A DNA stretch of 64,000 nucleotides, taken from Rhodococcus sp. RD6.2. Its GTDB lineage: Bacteria > Actinomycetota > Actinomycetes > Mycobacteriales > Mycobacteriaceae. The translations under genes were made by a program, and so were the position numbers. Shown here piece by piece: positions 52,689 through 61,480 of the stretch (its first letter is position 1; every line of letters begins with the position of its first letter). Under the pieces are notes generated by a model. The model made no database searches. It had not been told where the DNA came from and saw only the letters and a program-made list of their open reading frames with translations. The stretch spans positions 17,714 through 81,713 of the forward strand of contig NZ_CVQP01000013.1 of the NCBI RefSeq assembly GCF_001040705.1, given 5' to 3'.

Positions 52689-55600
52689 TCAGCGGTCCAT
52701 GCCGCGGTCGCGGTCGCGACGCGGGTCAGCATCGGGGGCCTGTCGGCCCGGTTCGGTCCGACGCTTCTGGTCGTTGATCCGTTGCCGTGCAGCGTCTTCC
52801 GCGGCACGTTCGGATTCGGGGAGCTGCGCCCGGCGGGTCAGCTCGGCCCGGTACTTCTCGAGGCCGGCGCGACCTGCGTCGGTCGGGTTCATCCGCTGCG
52901 CGAGCATCGCCTGCCGGATCTTCGACTTCAGCTCGACCGTCGGCATCTGGACGATCTTGTCTGCCTTCGCGATCCTGGCGGTGATCTCGTCGACGGTCCG
53001 CGGCCGCGACGCCGGGGTCGGGGGTGCCACGTCGGTCGTCTGCGGTCCGACGACCGCGTCGCCGCGACCAGCCTTGGGCAGCTCATGGTCGAGCTCGCGG
53101 CGCGACGCGGGCTGCTGCCGAGTGTCCACCGGGCGGTCGAGGGTCTGGGTCGACGCAGCGGCGCGGGTGACGTGCGGTGCGGGACCATCGCCGGGGACGG
53201 TCGGCGCGGACTCGGCGTGTGCACGGGCCACGGTCGATTCGGTGCGGTCGACGGCGCCGCTGAGCTGTTCCACGTCACGTCGAGCGTCCGCGAGCGCGCG
53301 CAGGTCGAGTTCCTCGGCCGCGAGCCTGGCGGCCTGGACGTCGGTGGAGGTGACGATGTTCCCGGCACCGCCGGCCTTCTCGATCAGACGCTGCTGGGCG
53401 GCGGTGTGGTCCGCCTTCGCGGCTGTTGCGGTGCTCGCGGCTGCGGCGGCGACCATCTCCGCCAGGGCGCGGTCGGCGTCGAGCGAAGCCGCCAGGTCGT
53501 GGTCTCCGGCGGCGCGTGCGGCGCGAGCCTGCTCGGCCAGGCGGGCGACGGTGTTCGCGGCGGCCTCGGCCTCGCGGGACTCGTCGATCCATCCGCGATG
53601 CGTGTAGGCGGCGTCGGCGGCGTACGGGCGCTGCTCGTCGGCGCGGCGCTGCATGTCGGTGAGCATCGGCAGTGCGGCGGTGAGGTGTTCGGTGGTGCCG
53701 TCGAGCGTGGCCTGCCACAGGTCGGCGAGACGTCGCTGTGCCGCGGCGAGGTCGCGGTGCAGGCGGTCGAGGCGCGCGGCCGGGGGCAGCTCGGAGTAGC
53801 GGTCCGGGGTCGCCCGAGTGTGCGCGAGCAGCCCGGCGGCCCAGGCGTCGAGGTCGGCGGCGTCGACGGTCTGGTCGAACTCCGCGTCCGGCGGCGGCGG
53901 GGGCAGGTCCGGGTCCGGCGGCGCGTCCAGGTCGGTCGGGACCGGGATCTCGGGCTGGACAGTGTGGACCGGCTCTTCGGGGGTGCGGGCCTCCGGTTCG
54001 ACGCTGCGGACGCTGCGGGTGCGCCAGGGCAGATGTGCGTCGGCGGCCCGCTTCTCGATGATCCAGGCTCCCGCGAGCGAGGCGTCTTCTTCCTCCGTCT
54101 CGGGGGAGGTCGGCTCGGCGGCAGCTTCGCCGGGGGTGGCGGCGGTGTGCGCGAGGACCGCTTCGACGCGCCACGGCAGTGCGGTCGCGAGCGCGTGGGC
54201 GTCGAGGGCCTCGCCGTCCTGTCCCTCGACGGCGAGGTCGTGGGCCAGGGTGAGCAGGTCGTGGGCTGTCCAGTCGTTCGGATCGGCTGCGTCGATGACG
54301 GCGACGAGCTTGTTCCACACCGGATCCGCCGCCAGAGCGTCGGCTCCGCCCGGCCCGAGGATCGCGGACAGGTCAGCGGCCCAGGTGGGGGAGTGGTCCA
54401 CGGACGCCGTGGCATCGGCGGGCGTGCGCGAGAGTTCCCCGGACAGTCGCCACCACAGCGCGGCGGCCGGCAGGTCGGTCGGCAGCGGGCGGTCCGCGAC
54501 GGCCCGCCGGACGAGGGCGTGCACGTCGACGCCGGTGCGCCGCGCCGCCGCGAGGCGGTCCGCCAGCTCGGGCCAGAACGGGTCCTTGAGGAGTCGCGGC
54601 TCGACGGACTCGGCGAGCGGACGCCAGCGTGATGCGGCGGCGTTCGGATCCCCCAGGACCTCCGCGGCCCTGGTGGCGAGGCGCCGCTGATGGCGCTTGG
54701 GTGCGGCGGCGTACTGGTCGGGTCCGGTGGGCCTGCGGTCCGCGTCGTCGACCTCGTGGACGGCACGCCACACCGCGAGGTCGGCCAGGAGATCGCCGTC
54801 GTGGCCGATCAGCGGCCGCGCCCAGATCGGGGCGGTCTCGGCTACGTAGTCGGCCGTGGCGGCGCGGACCTGGCTGGCGAGTTCGGAGACCTGGTCGGCG
54901 CGGCGGGACAGGTACGGCCCCCACTTGGCGTCGGCGGTGAGAGCGCGGGGGATCGCGGGGAGCCACGGCAGCGGGCCGGTGCCTGCGGAGTGCTGGCCGG
55001 TCGGGTCCAGACGCCAGTCGAGGACGGCGGCGACGTCTGCCGCGGTGTCGAGTTCGCGCGACTTGGCTGCGGCCTCGAGGACCTCGACGGGGTCGGTGCC
55101 GTCAACGGCAATACGGGCGAGGTGCTTGCGCAGGACCGGGTACGCGGGCTGGTCGGTCAGTCCGGGATGGATCTCGTCGGCGGCGGCGTCGAGGCGGGCG
55201 AGGTCCTCCGCGCCGAGGGTGTGTTCGGCGGCGGTGCCGACGGCGTCGTCGTACGCGGCGGCTGCGTGCGCGATGCGGGTCGCGGGGTCGTCGAGCTCGC
55301 GGGCGGTGGTGGTGGCGGACTTCTGTGCGCCGTCGCGAGCGAGGATGCCGGTGAAGATGTCGACGGCGGTCGGGGGGAGCAGGGTCTCGCGGTTGATCGC
55401 GGCCTCGGGGTCACCGTCGCTGGCGGTGCCGAAGTACAGGTGGTTGCCCTTCTTGCCGCGGGTCATCGCGACGTAGGCGAGCTGTCGGCTCTCACTTCCG
55501 GTGGCGACGGTATGGCAGGTGTCGGCGGTGATGCCCTGGGCGCCGTGGATGGTGCGGGCGTAGCCGAGAGTGGTGTGCTCTTCGACGTAGTCGGCGGGCA

Positions 55601-58286
55601 GGGTCATCGACAGTGCGGACCGGTTGTTGGTGACGGTCAGCGATCCGTCCGGGTGGACTGTGTCGACGGTCCATCGGTCGCCGTTGCGCACGAAGTCGGT
55701 GCGGGTCAGGGCGAGGAGTCGGTTGTTGCGTCGGGTGCAGACCGTGTCGCCGGCGGAGCATTCGAGCCCATCGGACAGGGTCACGGTGAGTCCCGCGGCG
55801 GGACCGTCTGCGGCGATTCGGTCAGCGCGGGCGCGTTCGTTCAGTCCGCGCACCATGTCCCGGGTGGGGGCGAGGATGACGGCGTCGAGGCCACGCTCTC
55901 GATCCGCACGCCATCCCTCGTAGGCGAGTTCCTCGGCCGCGATCTTGTCCGCGACGTGGACGCGTCCCTGGTCGAGGTAGAAGCCGATCGCGGACGGGTC
56001 GCCGTTGCGGAGCGCGAGGGTCGCCTCTCGCTCGGCGGCGTCGGCGAAACGGACGACCTGATCGAGGGTGACCGCGCCGGAGGTGGTGGAGATGTCGCGC
56101 AGGACACCGCCTGCCGCGACGGACGCGAGCTGCTGATCGTCACCGACGAGGCGGACGCTGCCGCCTCGCTCGAGGACGAAGGCGACGACGGTATCGAGGT
56201 CTCCCGTGGATGCCATTCCGGCCTCGTCGACGACGACGAGGGTGTCCGGTCCGATGCTGTGGAACCAGTCGGGCTTGCGGAACGGCTGCTCGGTGACGGT
56301 GTGGATGAGCTTGCCCATCGTGTCGGTCGTCGCGCCGAGATCCTTGCGCAGCGCGTCGGCCGCTGCGGCGGTCGGTGCCAGGCCGAGGACGGTGCCGCCG
56401 CTGTTCTCCCATGCCCGCGCGAGGGCCGCCATCGCCGTGGTCTTGCCGGTGCCGGCGGGGGCGAGGGCGAGCTGGACGCGAGCGCCGGAGGTCGCCATCT
56501 CCCGGACCAGGGCGGTCTGTCCGTTGTTGAGTTCGAAGTCGTTGGCGGCCTGTTCGAGCAGAGCGAGATCGACGTCCATCTCGCTGGCGCGGCGCCCGTC
56601 GAGACGTTCGGAGGCGTCGACGATCCGCTGCTCGGCCGCGAGGACCGCTTCCGATGTGTAGAGCTGCGTGCCGGCGGTGGTGTAGACGCTGGAGCCGTCC
56701 CTGCGGCGCAGCTCTGCGGGCTCGCCGAGGTCGAAGTCCCGGCGGCCGAGTGCAACGCTCATCTCCGGCGAGGTGGCCGTCGCGACGAGTCGAGCGACTA
56801 CATCCGGGACCAGGCGTTCGGACAGGTTGGCGGCCCGCACGACGCGCTGGGCCTCGGCGATGACGTGCGCCTCCTGCCACCGCGACTGGTGCTGGGCGAC
56901 CGTCGCGAGGATCTGCTCCGCGGACTCGATGATCCACTCGTCGGTGACGCGAGTCCGGGTCTTACCGCGCGGCGGGTTGGTGGCCTCGCGGACCATGTCG
57001 GACAGTCGATCCTCGCCGCCGAGGACACCCACCGCGGTCTCGCGCCATTGCTGCCGCTGCTCCGAGTGGGAGAGCGGTTCGTGCTTCGCTTCGCGGGTTT
57101 CGAGGTTCGCCTGCTGTGCGAGTGCGATCGCCTCGATCGGGGTCGGCTCGCGGCCGTGCTCGCGCTGGAATGCGGTGGCGAGCTCGCCTCGACGGACCTC
57201 GATCATCGCTCGGCGTGAGGACCAGACTTCATTGAGATTGGCGTCGACGCCGACGATCTCGCGGACGGGGCGCTTGCTCAGGTCCTCCTGCTCGCGCTCG
57301 CTGAATCGGACGCCGAGCCGAGTGCGCATCTCGCCCTCGAGGGCTGTGTTGTAGACCTCCGACGCGGCAACGAACAGCTTGTGCAGGGGCCGTCCGTCGA
57401 TGGCGAGCCAGCGGCCGGAGTCGGCGGCGCGGACCTTGTTCGACACCGCAACGTGGGTGTGCAGGTTCGGGTCGCCGGCGCGTGAGTCGCGGTGGGTGAA
57501 CGCGGCGCAGAGCAGTCCATCGGTGTCGACCTGCTGGACGCCGTTGGTGCCGAGTCGGGTGTAGGTGGCGTTCTCCTCGACGAACCGGATCGCCTTCTGC
57601 ACGGCGGCATGATGGGCTGTCTCGATCGTCTCGGACACCTCGCGAGGGGCGACTGCCCACAGCGTTGAGACCGACTTCACCGGAGTGAAGGTGAGGTCGT
57701 ATCCGGCGACTGCCGTGGTCTTCTGGCGCGACCCCTTGGCGATGAAGCCGGACAGCTCACCCTCGTCCAGGGGAGCGCGGCCGTACTCCTTGGCGAACAG
57801 CTCACGGCCGACCTGGGTGCGGATCGTGGCGCGCACGTCGGCGTCGATCTGCGCGTTCCAAGCTTCTCCGCGAGCGGTGTTGTAGTCGCTGAACCGTTGA
57901 GCGACTACCTGCCGGAACTCGGTGGCACCGGCGTAGACGCGGAACGGATTTCCCAGTCGGGTCTCGGCCGTCGCCTGCTTGGCAGCCGCCGCGCTGTCGA
58001 GACCGCGGGCGATTCCGTCGGAGATCGCCTTCTCCTCGATCGCGGTGGCGTTCGGGTGCCGGCCTTCGCCGAACAGAGCGCGCATCTGGTCCGACGAGAC
58101 GACGTCGTCGACCTCGACACCGTCGAGGGAACGCAGCCCTTCGCCCATCCAGCGGCCGGGCGACTCACCCTTCGCGGAGTAGTAGTCCGACAGGGCGGAT
58201 CGGCCCAACTCCGTGGAGTCCTGCGCAGCGACCTGACGGGTCAGGTACTCGTACCCGTCCCCGGCGGTCAGCTTCTTCGCGGACAT
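52689..58286 (-). CDS. traA: MobF conjugative relaxase-helicase
   Basis: A 1,865-residue protein. The N-terminus SAKKLTAGDGYEYLTRQVA holds the catalytic tyrosine region of TrwC/TraI-type relaxases; HRDSRAGDPNLHTHVAVSN is the three-His metal site. A RecD-like helicase follows (APAGTGKTTAM Walker A near 56.45 kb, VVVDEAGMAS motif II, then YVAMTRGKKGNHLYF). The last 800 residues are helical. It nicks one strand at oriT, stays linked to it and unwinds the plasmid. I chose the ATG at 58286 because family members begin at this motif; a GTG at 58310 would add 8 residues. It ends the leftward transfer unit that also includes the giant helicase. Confidence 0.9.
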   Translation of the reverse strand: MSAKKLTAGDGYEYLTRQVAAQDSTELGRSALSDYYSAKGESPGRWMGEGLRSLDGVEVDDVVSSDQMRALFGEGRHPNATAIEEKAISDGIARGLDSAAAAKQATAETRLGNPFRVYAGATEFRQVVAQRFSDYNTARGEAWNAQIDADVRATIRTQVGRELFAKEYGRAPLDEGELSGFIAKGSRQKTTAVAGYDLTFTPVKSVSTLWAVAPREVSETIETAHHAAVQKAIRFVEENATYTRLGTNGVQQVDTDGLLCAAFTHRDSRAGDPNLHTHVAVSNKVRAADSGRWLAIDGRPLHKLFVAASEVYNTALEGEMRTRLGVRFSEREQEDLSKRPVREIVGVDANLNEVWSSRRAMIEVRRGELATAFQREHGREPTPIEAIALAQQANLETREAKHEPLSHSEQRQQWRETAVGVLGGEDRLSDMVREATNPPRGKTRTRVTDEWIIESAEQILATVAQHQSRWQEAHVIAEAQRVVRAANLSERLVPDVVARLVATATSPEMSVALGRRDFDLGEPAELRRRDGSSVYTTAGTQLYTSEAVLAAEQRIVDASERLDGRRASEMDVDLALLEQAANDFELNNGQTALVREMATSGARVQLALAPAGTGKTTAMAALARAWENSGGTVLGLAPTAAAADALRKDLGATTDTMGKLIHTVTEQPFRKPDWFHSIGPDTLVVVDEAGMASTGDLDTVVAFVLERGGSVRLVGDDQQLASVAAGGVLRDISTTSGAVTLDQVVRFADAAEREATLALRNGDPSAIGFYLDQGRVHVADKIAAEELAYEGWRADRERGLDAVILAPTRDMVRGLNERARADRIAADGPAAGLTVTLSDGLECSAGDTVCTRRNNRLLALTRTDFVRNGDRWTVDTVHPDGSLTVTNNRSALSMTLPADYVEEHTTLGYARTIHGAQGITADTCHTVATGSESRQLAYVAMTRGKKGNHLYFGTASDGDPEAAINRETLLPPTAVDIFTGILARDGAQKSATTTARELDDPATRIAHAAAAYDDAVGTAAEHTLGAEDLARLDAAADEIHPGLTDQPAYPVLRKHLARIAVDGTDPVEVLEAAAKSRELDTAADVAAVLDWRLDPTGQHSAGTGPLPWLPAIPRALTADAKWGPYLSRRADQVSELASQVRAATADYVAETAPIWARPLIGHDGDLLADLAVWRAVHEVDDADRRPTGPDQYAAAPKRHQRRLATRAAEVLGDPNAAASRWRPLAESVEPRLLKDPFWPELADRLAAARRTGVDVHALVRRAVADRPLPTDLPAAALWWRLSGELSRTPADATASVDHSPTWAADLSAILGPGGADALAADPVWNKLVAVIDAADPNDWTAHDLLTLAHDLAVEGQDGEALDAHALATALPWRVEAVLAHTAATPGEAAAEPTSPETEEEDASLAGAWIIEKRAADAHLPWRTRSVRSVEPEARTPEEPVHTVQPEIPVPTDLDAPPDPDLPPPPPDAEFDQTVDAADLDAWAAGLLAHTRATPDRYSELPPAARLDRLHRDLAAAQRRLADLWQATLDGTTEHLTAALPMLTDMQRRADEQRPYAADAAYTHRGWIDESREAEAAANTVARLAEQARAARAAGDHDLAASLDADRALAEMVAAAAASTATAAKADHTAAQQRLIEKAGGAGNIVTSTDVQAARLAAEELDLRALADARRDVEQLSGAVDRTESTVARAHAESAPTVPGDGPAPHVTRAAASTQTLDRPVDTRQQPASRRELDHELPKAGRGDAVVGPQTTDVAPPTPASRPRTVDEITARIAKADKIVQMPTVELKSKIRQAMLAQRMNPTDAGRAGLEKYRAELTRRAQLPESERAAEDAARQRINDQKRRTEPGRQAPDADPRRDRDRGMDR

Positions 58287-58330
58287 CCCCACGAACGAAG
58301 AATAGCGCACGTTATCGTTTCGTTACCTTA

Positions 58331-58353
58331 ATGCAAGAGGTGTGTGGTGATTT
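58331..58353 (+). other. candidate oriT nic region
   Basis: ATGCAAGAGGTGTGTGGTGATTT lies 45 nt upstream of the relaxase start, in the 243-bp divergent gap 58287-58529. It resembles the F-plasmid TraI site (TGCGTGGGGTGTGGTGCTTT), with GGTGT, GGTG and TTT in the same order and a 2-nt insertion. MobF relaxases often have oriT beside their gene. The rest of the gap has no gene, only a short imperfect repeat near 58405. Confidence 0.5.
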
Positions 58354-58529
58354 GGGGGCGCGGAGCGGCCCTGAACTGGGCATTGGTGTCGGATCACTGA
58401 TCTGGTGTGGATCCTGGATCGGGCGTGCGCGCCGCTGGCCTGGCTGGTGAACTACTTGTGACATGTCGCGTGTCGTTTCACCGCGATAGAGTGGCCTCCA
58501 AGACCATCGCCGATCGGGAGGAAGTAGTC

Positions 58530-58982
58530 ATGGGGGAGAACCGGAAGCCGGCCGTCACAGCGCGCCAGAGCGCGCGTGCTCGTGCCGCCGAGAAGATGGC
58601 GGAGCGCAAGCAGCGGGAGAAGCTGATCGCAGATGGACTGGAGTCGTTCTTCGCAGCGGACCTGTTGGTGGTCGACGCCGAGAAGGCGCGCGAGGATGCG
58701 ATCGCAAAGGCGAATGAGGCGTTCGAGGCGGCGACCGCTCGTGCTCATGACGAGAAGGCCGGTCACGCTCGCGTATTGAAGGATCTCGGCCTGACTGACC
58801 GTGAGATCGCGGATCTGATCGACCAGCCGGTGAGTGCTGTTCGGGATCTGCTCAAGTCGACGAAGGCCGCACCGGCGCCAGCGAGTGACGAGAAGCCGGC
58901 TCCTGTGACACCGGACAGTCAGACTCCGGCTTCGGCCTCCGCGGAGCCTGGAGCCGACACCGACGTTCAGATCGCGTCGTAG
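58530..58982 (+). CDS. small coiled-coil protein with HTH, relaxosome candidate
   Basis: A 150-residue protein: charged N-terminal helices (ARAAEKMAERKQREKLIADG), an HTH-like segment (LKDLGLTDREIADLIDQPVS), then a Pro/Ala/Ser-rich tail. It is divergent from the relaxase gene across the proposed oriT, the usual position for an accessory oriT-binding protein. GGGAGGAAG precedes the ATG at 58530. The role is inferred from position and fold only. Confidence 0.6.
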   Translation: MGENRKPAVTARQSARARAAEKMAERKQREKLIADGLESFFAADLLVVDAEKAREDAIAKANEAFEAATARAHDEKAGHARVLKDLGLTDREIADLIDQPVSAVRDLLKSTKAAPAPASDEKPAPVTPDSQTPASASAEPGADTDVQIAS

Positions 58983-59000
58983 ACGACCGCGGGCTGATTC

Positions 59001-59501
59001 GTGCTGTCACCCGGGGACGCGGCTGAGGTAGCTCGGTTCTATCGGTACGTCGTGAAGGGGCCGAGTCCGCGTGACTGCTTCTGGTGGGTCGGCAGCATCG
59101 GTGACGACGCGTACGGCCGGTACTGGGTCAAGCGCGATGGTCGGCAGCGGGTTGTTCGTCCGCACCGCTACGCGCTCGCCCTGGCGCTCGGTCGGCCTCT
59201 CGCGGACAACGAGTACGCGCTCCACGAAGTGTGCGACAACCCGCTGTGCGTGCGGGCCTGGGGCGAGCCGGGTACTGCGGATCGCCCTCATGTTGTCGTC
59301 GGAACGCAGGCACAGAATCTCGCGGGAATGGGCGCGAAGGGTCGCGGCGGCGGGCGCACGCCACCGTGGCATCGCAGCGAGATCGACCGGGCCGGCCGAG
59401 TCGCACGGTCACGGCGCGCACGTGACGCGCTGCGCAATGGATGGGACGCCGAGGCGCTGCACAGTGCACTGCTCTCGACGTACGAGCCAACACTGTTCTG
59501 A
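59001..59501 (+). CDS. HNH-type zinc-finger nuclease-like protein
   Basis: A 166-residue protein matching the HNH_3-type layout: CFWWVGSIGDDAYGRYWV, RPHRYALALALG, ALHEVCDNPLCVR and VVVGTQAQNLAGM. In active family members the His of LHEVC and the NPLC cysteines build the metal finger; they are present. The C-terminal part is basic. Such proteins are homing or DNA-repair nucleases; some are phage packaging nucleases. It follows the oriT-side gene by 18 nt. The GTG start has only a weak ribosome-binding site. Confidence 0.72.
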   Translation: MLSPGDAAEVARFYRYVVKGPSPRDCFWWVGSIGDDAYGRYWVKRDGRQRVVRPHRYALALALGRPLADNEYALHEVCDNPLCVRAWGEPGTADRPHVVVGTQAQNLAGMGAKGRGGGRTPPWHRSEIDRAGRVARSRRARDALRNGWDAEALHSALLSTYEPTLF

Positions 59502-59530
59502 CGCAGGTCCGGCTGCTCGGGGTCGACTCT

Positions 59531-59543
59531 GGGAACCGTTAGG
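59531..59543 (+). repeat. dispersed GGGAACCGTTAGG motif
   Basis: The same 13-mer occurs in the other orientation at 48915-48927 inside the giant gene, and GAACCGTTAGG recurs at 59941-59951 just before the DUF4192 stop. Meaning unknown. Confidence 0.4.
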
Positions 59544-59618
59544 TTTCGAGTCTTCGTCCGGAGCTTCGAGCTGTCGGAATCGTGAACCTGGCAACTGATC
59601 TGAGGAAGTGTCAACCCT

Positions 59619-59792
59619 ATGGGCATCAAGCGATCGTCGGTCGAGAGCGAGCTCTACCAGAGGACCAAACACCTGCGGACCTTCACCGACGAAGCACTCG
59701 AGCGCGTAGTGGAAGGGGAACCTGTCGAGCGCGATCGACAGGCCCGTGTGGACGTAGCCTTCCCACCCGAAGAGACGGACGACCTCCTGTAG
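59619..59792 (+). CDS. 57-residue acidic protein
   Basis: A small gene: MGIKRSSVESELYQRTKHLR at the start, an acidic middle and the end FPPEETDDLL. GAGGAAG lies 10 nt before the ATG. The composition and the Glu/Asp-rich tail suggest a short regulator or antitoxin-like protein; no toxin is adjacent. It sits between the HNH gene and a terminator. Confidence 0.55.
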   Translation: MGIKRSSVESELYQRTKHLRTFTDEALERVVEGEPVERDRQARVDVAFPPEETDDLL

Positions 59793-59833
59793 GTTGGACA
59801 CGTTCGACCGTCGACGCGCACGTTGTCGTGCTC

Positions 59834-59868
59834 GTTGTTGGGTCGGGCTCGATGCCCGACTCAACAAC
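59834..59868 (-). repeat. hairpin of the duplicated 3' module, copy 1
   Basis: GTTGTTGGGTCGGGC pairs with GCCCGACTCAACAAC across TCGAT. A near-identical hairpin lies at 61371-61404; each follows a terminator downstream of a leftward gene. Confidence 0.6.
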
Positions 59869-59885
59869 TTCCAGCCCGCCGGCCG

Positions 59886-59934
59886 AATAGCGAAGGACCC
59901 CCGGAGATACCCGCTCCGGGGGTCCTTCGCTATT
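59886..59934 (-). terminator. terminator after the DUF4192 gene
   Basis: Perfect 21-bp stem (arms 59886-59906 and 59914-59934) with loop ATACCCG, 12 nt after the stop at 59947. It should also work on the + strand for the small gene. Confidence 0.85.
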
Positions 59935-59946
59935 GGTTGAGAACCG

Positions 59947-60957
59947 TTAGGCGTCGGCTGCCTTTGGGAAGTCGACGCCGAGTTCGATGGCCTTCTCGTG
60001 TCCGGCCTCGGCGAGGTCGCGAAGGTGATCGGGGTGCAGTCCCGACCTCAGTGCGGTGCTGAGGAGTTCGAGGAGTCGAGGCGGGTTGGCGGGGTGATCG
60101 CTGACCGCTTCGTAGGCTGCGTCGAACGCAATTCCGGCGCGGGGTCCGCTACCCCCTACGTAGGCGAAGTACCCGGCGACGGTCAGAACCTCGGAGCGGG
60201 CGATTCCGTCGAGCTGGCGGCCGATCGCGGCCAGCACATCGTGTGCGCGGTGAGGCTCGGACAGGGCCAGACCGAGCGCGGCGTCGCGAGCGACGACGTG
60301 AAGCGGGAACAGGAGTCCGACCCGGCTCGCGAGTGTGGCGGACGGGGTTCCACTGCCGGTGACGACGTCATGCAGATCCTTGAGGACCATGCGGGCGAAC
60401 GGTTCGCTTCCCATCTTGAAGGCGACGGTCCGTGCCTTCCGCATGTGGTTGGTTCCGACCGTGACGCCCTGAGCGTATGTGGCACGCAGTGCGTCCCTGC
60501 TGGGCTCGACTGCGGTTCCCGTCGCGATCGTGAGTGCGTGGACAGCCGAGGTCGTGGGGTCGGCGCACAGTCCGTCGCGGTCTCGGTCGAGATTCGTCAA
60601 CGGCTGCCCCGCCTCGATCTTCGGGACGTGAATGGGAAAAGGGTTGTCGATCCCCGCGATGTCGAGTGCCAAGCGGATCGCGTCGAGCGTGCGCAGCGCG
60701 TCGCCGACGATCTTGCCCTCGGCGATGGTCACGAGCAGGACGGTGGCCGCCTCGTTCTGGCGGGCGACGTTCACGAAATCCTTGGCGCGACGGTCCCGCT
60801 CCGGTGCGGTGTCCGCGACGTCGACTCGCATCACAGCCGCGACCTTGCTGCCCGAGAGAATGAGTCCGACGATCGACTGAGTCGGGTAGAAGCCGAGCAA
60901 TGCGGGGATCGCTGCGACGAGGTCGGCGGGGGTGCCGATACGAACGGGGTTGCTCAC
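59947..60957 (-). CDS. DUF4192 protein
   Basis: A 336-residue soluble protein. VRIGTPADLVAAIPALLGFY, PTQSIVGLILSG and a C-terminal helical part are the hallmarks of DUF4192, a family common in Actinobacteria and their plasmids, of unknown function. The GTG at 60957 follows AGGAGG, which is the last part of the shared 303-bp leader. An in-frame extension to 61038 begins MPVQILHARR and lies within the leader; it is probably not translated as part of the protein. Confidence 0.82.
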   Translation of the reverse strand: MSNPVRIGTPADLVAAIPALLGFYPTQSIVGLILSGSKVAAVMRVDVADTAPERDRRAKDFVNVARQNEAATVLLVTIAEGKIVGDALRTLDAIRLALDIAGIDNPFPIHVPKIEAGQPLTNLDRDRDGLCADPTTSAVHALTIATGTAVEPSRDALRATYAQGVTVGTNHMRKARTVAFKMGSEPFARMVLKDLHDVVTGSGTPSATLASRVGLLFPLHVVARDAALGLALSEPHRAHDVLAAIGRQLDGIARSEVLTVAGYFAYVGGSGPRAGIAFDAAYEAVSDHPANPPRLLELLSTALRSGLHPDHLRDLAEAGHEKAIELGVDFPKAADA

Positions 60958-60964
60958 GTGAGAT

Positions 60965-61267
60965 ACCTCCTGTCGGGACGGACCGGGGTGGCCCGCCAGT
61001 TCTTTTGCCCTTCTGGCATGGAGTATTTGGACCGGCATGAGGGGGCCGGAGTGCCACCCCTGGGACCGAAAAATCTCGGGGGAGCGAAGCGGAGGAGAGA
61101 ATTTTCGGGGCCGCAGGCCGCGAAGCGCCCAGGGGTTGCGCGGAGGTCACCGCCGGTCAAAATCGGAAGGCAGAAGGGAAAAAGAAAGATCCCTTTTCAG
61201 GGCGGAGCGCAGCGGAGCTCCAATCGGCGGTCGACGAAGTCGAGCCTCGGCCGCCTGCGGCCGCAGC
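60965..61267 (-). repeat. 303-bp leader repeat, copy 1
   Basis: Identical to 63353-63655. Its end supplies the AGGAGG ribosome-binding site for the DUF4192 gene. Read leftward it can form several hairpins, among them CCGAAAATTCTC with GAGATTTTTCGG. The remaining gap to 61370 shows no gene. Confidence 0.92.
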
Positions 61268-61370
61268 AAGACCGACGCCGGCCTACGGAGCGATCCACGG
61301 CACGCTCTTCCCGTCGACCGTCGTAGTGGTGGGGCACCCTCGGGTATCGCGGCGCACCGAGGTCGTGCCA

Positions 61371-61404
61371 GTTGTGGGTCGGGCTCGATGCCCGACCCGA
61401 CAAC
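61371..61404 (-). repeat. hairpin of the duplicated 3' module, copy 2
   Basis: GTTGTGGGTCGGGC pairs with GCCCGACCCGACAAC; matches 59834-59868. Confidence 0.6.
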
Positions 61405-61424
61405 TTCACTGCCGCCGGCCGACA

Positions 61425-61464
61425 GCGAAAGACCCCCGGAGATACCCGCTCCGGGGGTCTTCGT
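61425..61464 (-). terminator. terminator after the ParB-like gene
   Basis: Stem of about 15 bp (GACCCCCGGAG with CTCCGGGGGTC plus flanks) and loop ATACCCG. It is nearly the same hairpin as 59886-59934. Confidence 0.8.
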
Positions 61465-61480
61465 GTTCGGGCTCGCTTGG

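Noticed and set aside
54690..57218. Rightward open frame of about 840 codons
   Set aside because: Antisense to the relaxase gene, whose helicase and relaxase motifs are unmistakable.
60965..61267. Leader repeat as an insertion sequence or MITE
   Set aside because: The copies lack terminal inverted repeats and target duplications and both end precisely at a ribosome-binding site in the same orientation.
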